NCBI GenBank assembly: GCA_964352225.1
Contig: CAYGRM010000398.1
Span: forward strand, 1-6,142
Source of the DNA: CAJQQY01 sp964352225
GTDB lineage: Bacteria; Bacteroidota; Bacteroidia; Chitinophagales; Saprospiraceae
Length of the DNA stretch: 6,142 nucleotides
Direction of reading: 5' to 3'
In this document: positions 4,305-6,142 of the stretch, piece by piece
Layout of the letters: each line of letters opens with the position of its first letter
Position numbering within the stretch: the stretch's first letter is position 1
The notes under the pieces: generated by a model
Told to the model about the DNA's origin: nothing
Databases searched by the model: none
What the model saw: only the letters and a program-made list of their open reading frames with translations
Position numbers and translations under genes: made by a program

Positions 4305-6142
4305 TTAAACGACATCTGTTTTTTTCCAATCAGTCGCATCAATCAAAGTATAATACCATTTTCTTTGTCCACTTTTTTCTGCACGCTGAAGAAGTTTTAA
4401 CCAAAACTCAAAAAACGTTTCAGTATCGTATATCACCTGACAACCTGCTGAATACCCACCAACTAAAACATTCGCAATAAAATCCACTTTTTTAGTGTCA
4501 TCATAACGAGTGTGGTTTATCACATTTTCTCGATGAGTATTAGTATCAATCCTAAGACCATTTCTAAATTCTTTTTGCAGAGAACTAACATTTACGAGCG
4601 GTAATTTTTCTAGTTTTTTTATTAAGTTTTCTACTTTTGGATAGACTTCTTTTGCATATTCTTTAGATGGACGAATTCCAACTATGGTTCGGTAATAATC
4701 AGGTCCAGCTTTTCCATCAATATCACTTAGGTTTGGATAAAATTTGAATTGACGTTCGATCACTTTTAGTACCCATCCTTCCTCAATTTTGTCCATGACT
4801 TCACTCATTTCTAAGCTCTCCATATCGGTCATTTGCTTTTCATCCATACCACTTGCATCGCTAAGAATTTTGGCAATTACCTCTCGACTTGACTCATTGA
4901 ATCTTTTGTCATACCATCGACTAACCATCCATTTTTTGGCTTCAAATAAATTAATCTCCTCCTTTTTTCTTACCCCTTCTTGAGAAATTGTGGCAATCCC
5001 ATTTTCTACTTTATCAATTTTCATTGGCTTGGATTCAGCCAAACTTTTTAAATTTTGATATGGCGCATTTTTATAATCAGTTCCAAATTGACTCAGCCAA
5101 TAAAATAGCTCAGTCAAGGTTAAATTCAATTCAAATATTTGTTGCAAATTAAATTTAGCATTAGGATCTCCAACTTTAAGTTTACCATCAATTCCATAGT
5201 CTTTCAACCAGTTACTTTTAGGAAAAATAAATGACTTTCCCCCTTGATGGAAATTAAAACCTTCATCATATACCCATTTATAAACTCCATTTCTAGCACT
5301 TCTTACCAGCAACTTTCGAGTTCTTCCAGCGGGGTGTCGATCTTTATGAAATCCAAATAAGGTAGTTATGGTTTGGGGGGCAACAGTTCTATGTTTATTT
5401 TTATCACCTGGTTCTGTAGTGGCAATATTTATTTCGACTCGAGGGTTTCCTAATTCATCTTTCCAACATGCCACCAAACTATCATTATACCTAGTATCCA
5501 TCATTCGATCTAAATTCCTCCTAAGGCCAACCAAATTCGTAACTCCTTGATTATCAGACCACAACCCATTCCGAGCAATGACTATTTTCCTAAAAAAATC
5601 ATATAAATCTGCCTCTCCATCTTTGAGGGATGGAATTGTAATATTATTGTTATGCTCATCTTTCAAGGATTTATTCTCTATCTCATTAGTGAACTCCTCT
5701 TTGGTTTTTTCGATTACATTTTTAAGAAATCCAGTCCCTGGTTTACCATCTACAGATTTTAAAATATCATTTAGATTACTTGCTTTGGGTGGCATTTTCT
5801 TCTTTTTGTCAGCAAGTTGTATTTGTATTACATAACGGATTCCATCATCTGGAATTATCAATAAACTATCTTCATTTAATCCTTTCAAATTATTTGGCCG
5901 AACATAAGTATCTCCATTTTTTTTGTAGACAAAATCCATCAATTTGACAATCCCACTCCAATTATAAAAATTAAAAATAAAATTACGACTTGCCTCAATT
6001 GAGATGGTTTTCTTTTCAGTTTTACCCCCAGCAGAAATAGTAATAATTATATTTTCACCTTCTTGCTGAACTTCATTTCCCGTATCAATCCTAGTTCCCG
6101 TCGAACCTGTTTCAAAGGAATCAGGCACATTAGGTCTTGTGG
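4305..6142 (-). CDS. Large protein with C-terminal SAGCQV cysteine domain, putative cell-wall enzyme (5' end missing)
   Basis: I do not recognise this protein as a whole. The frame is open to the right edge, reading T-R-P-N before the GTG at 6128, so the start is probably outside. Numbering from that GTG, 607 residues are visible. The C-terminus has GLRIDTNTHRE (524-534), VGGYSAGCQVI (556-566), then FFEFW (572-576) and WYYTLID (591-597). This His...S-A-G-C-Q pattern with a following F-x-F segment recalls L,D-transpeptidase-like (YkuD-type S-x-G-C) and phage cell-wall domains, making Cys563 and His532 the candidate catalytic pair. Upstream, TTEPG (237-241), FGFHKDRHPAG (258-268) and GFNFHQGG (290-297) look like further parts of that kind of domain. 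Two DGK(P/A)G motifs occur at 127-131 and 471-475. Residues 385-465 are charged and probably helical. No membrane segment is evident. It converges on trmD, 68 bases from its stop. Cell-wall hydrolysis or transpeptidation is an inference from the motif only. Confidence 0.85.
   Translation of the reverse strand, partial: TRPNVPDSFETGSTGTRIDTGNEVQQEGENIIITISAGGKTEKKTISIEASRNFIFNFYNWSGIVKLMDFVYKKNGDTYVRPNNLKGLNEDSLLIIPDDGIRYVIQIQLADKKKKMPPKASNLNDILKSVDGKPGTGFLKNVIEKTKEEFTNEIENKSLKDEHNNNITIPSLKDGEADLYDFFRKIVIARNGLWSDNQGVTNLVGLRRNLDRMMDTRYNDSLVACWKDELGNPRVEINIATTEPGDKNKHRTVAPQTITTLFGFHKDRHPAGRTRKLLVRSARNGVYKWVYDEGFNFHQGGKSFIFPKSNWLKDYGIDGKLKVGDPNAKFNLQQIFELNLTLTELFYWLSQFGTDYKNAPYQNLKSLAESKPMKIDKVENGIATISQEGVRKKEEINLFEAKKWMVSRWYDKRFNESSREVIAKILSDASGMDEKQMTDMESLEMSEVMDKIEEGWVLKVIERQFKFYPNLSDIDGKAGPDYYRTIVGIRPSKEYAKEVYPKVENLIKKLEKLPLVNVSSLQKEFRNGLRIDTNTHRENVINHTRYDDTKKVDFIANVLVGGYSAGCQVIYDTETFFEFWLKLLQRAEKSGQRKWYYTLIDATDWKKTDVV

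Noticed and set aside
4247..5835. Plus-strand open frames opposite the large right-hand gene (4247-4480, 4789-4983, 5368-5550, 5578-5835)
   Set aside because: Their hydrophobic look comes from the complement of a Lys/Glu/Asp-rich protein; there is no independent evidence for genes.
6126..6128. GTG as the start of the right-hand gene
   Set aside because: The frame remains open to base 6142 with no stop, and nothing supports initiation here; the gene is treated as cut by the window edge.
1..6142. CRISPR array, tRNA, rRNA, insertion sequence or attachment site
   Set aside because: No regularly spaced direct repeats with unique spacers, cloverleaf, ribosomal RNA sequence, transposase or paired terminal repeats were seen on either strand.

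Overview
The window looks like chromosomal DNA from a Bacteroidota bacterium. It is AT-rich, and it carries an S46 dipeptidyl peptidase, a family common in that phylum. A perfect TANNTTTG promoter element sits upstream of trmD, and the visible starts have A-rich leaders instead of Shine-Dalgarno sequences. I cannot place it more finely; a free-living or marine Cytophagales/Saprospirales-like lineage is only a guess.

Layout from left to right. (1) Bases 1-2043, plus strand: an S46 serine dipeptidyl peptidase whose first residues lie beyond the left edge. The window opens inside its signal peptide. Its catalytic residues and a glycine at the P1-selectivity position point to the DPP7 type. (2) Bases 2044-2215: a very strong bidirectional hairpin terminator, then a degenerate tandem array of ACGTNNA heptamers. 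(3) Bases 2216-3322, minus strand: an endolysin-like N-acetylmuramoyl-L-alanine amidase (Amidase_2) with three C-terminal SH3b domains and no visible signal peptide. (4) Bases 3323-3558: a divergent intergenic region with a good Bacteroidota promoter facing trmD and a long two-part hairpin that would form the 5' end of the trmD mRNA. (5) Bases 3559-4236, plus strand: trmD, the tRNA m1G37 methyltransferase. Its last codons and stop run into an 18-bp stem shared with the converging gene. (6) Bases 4305-6142, minus strand: a large, little-known protein of more than 607 residues, open at the right edge. It ends in a SAGCQV cysteine motif that resembles L,D-transpeptidase-like or phage cell-wall domains.

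The four genes do not form an operon: genes 1 and 2 converge, 2 and 3 diverge, and 3 and 4 converge. TrmD is a housekeeping enzyme. The peptidase is probably exported and feeds on peptides. The amidase, and probably the large right-hand protein, act on peptidoglycan. The best candidates for something undescribed are the large SAGCQV protein, the structured trmD leader and the heptamer array.
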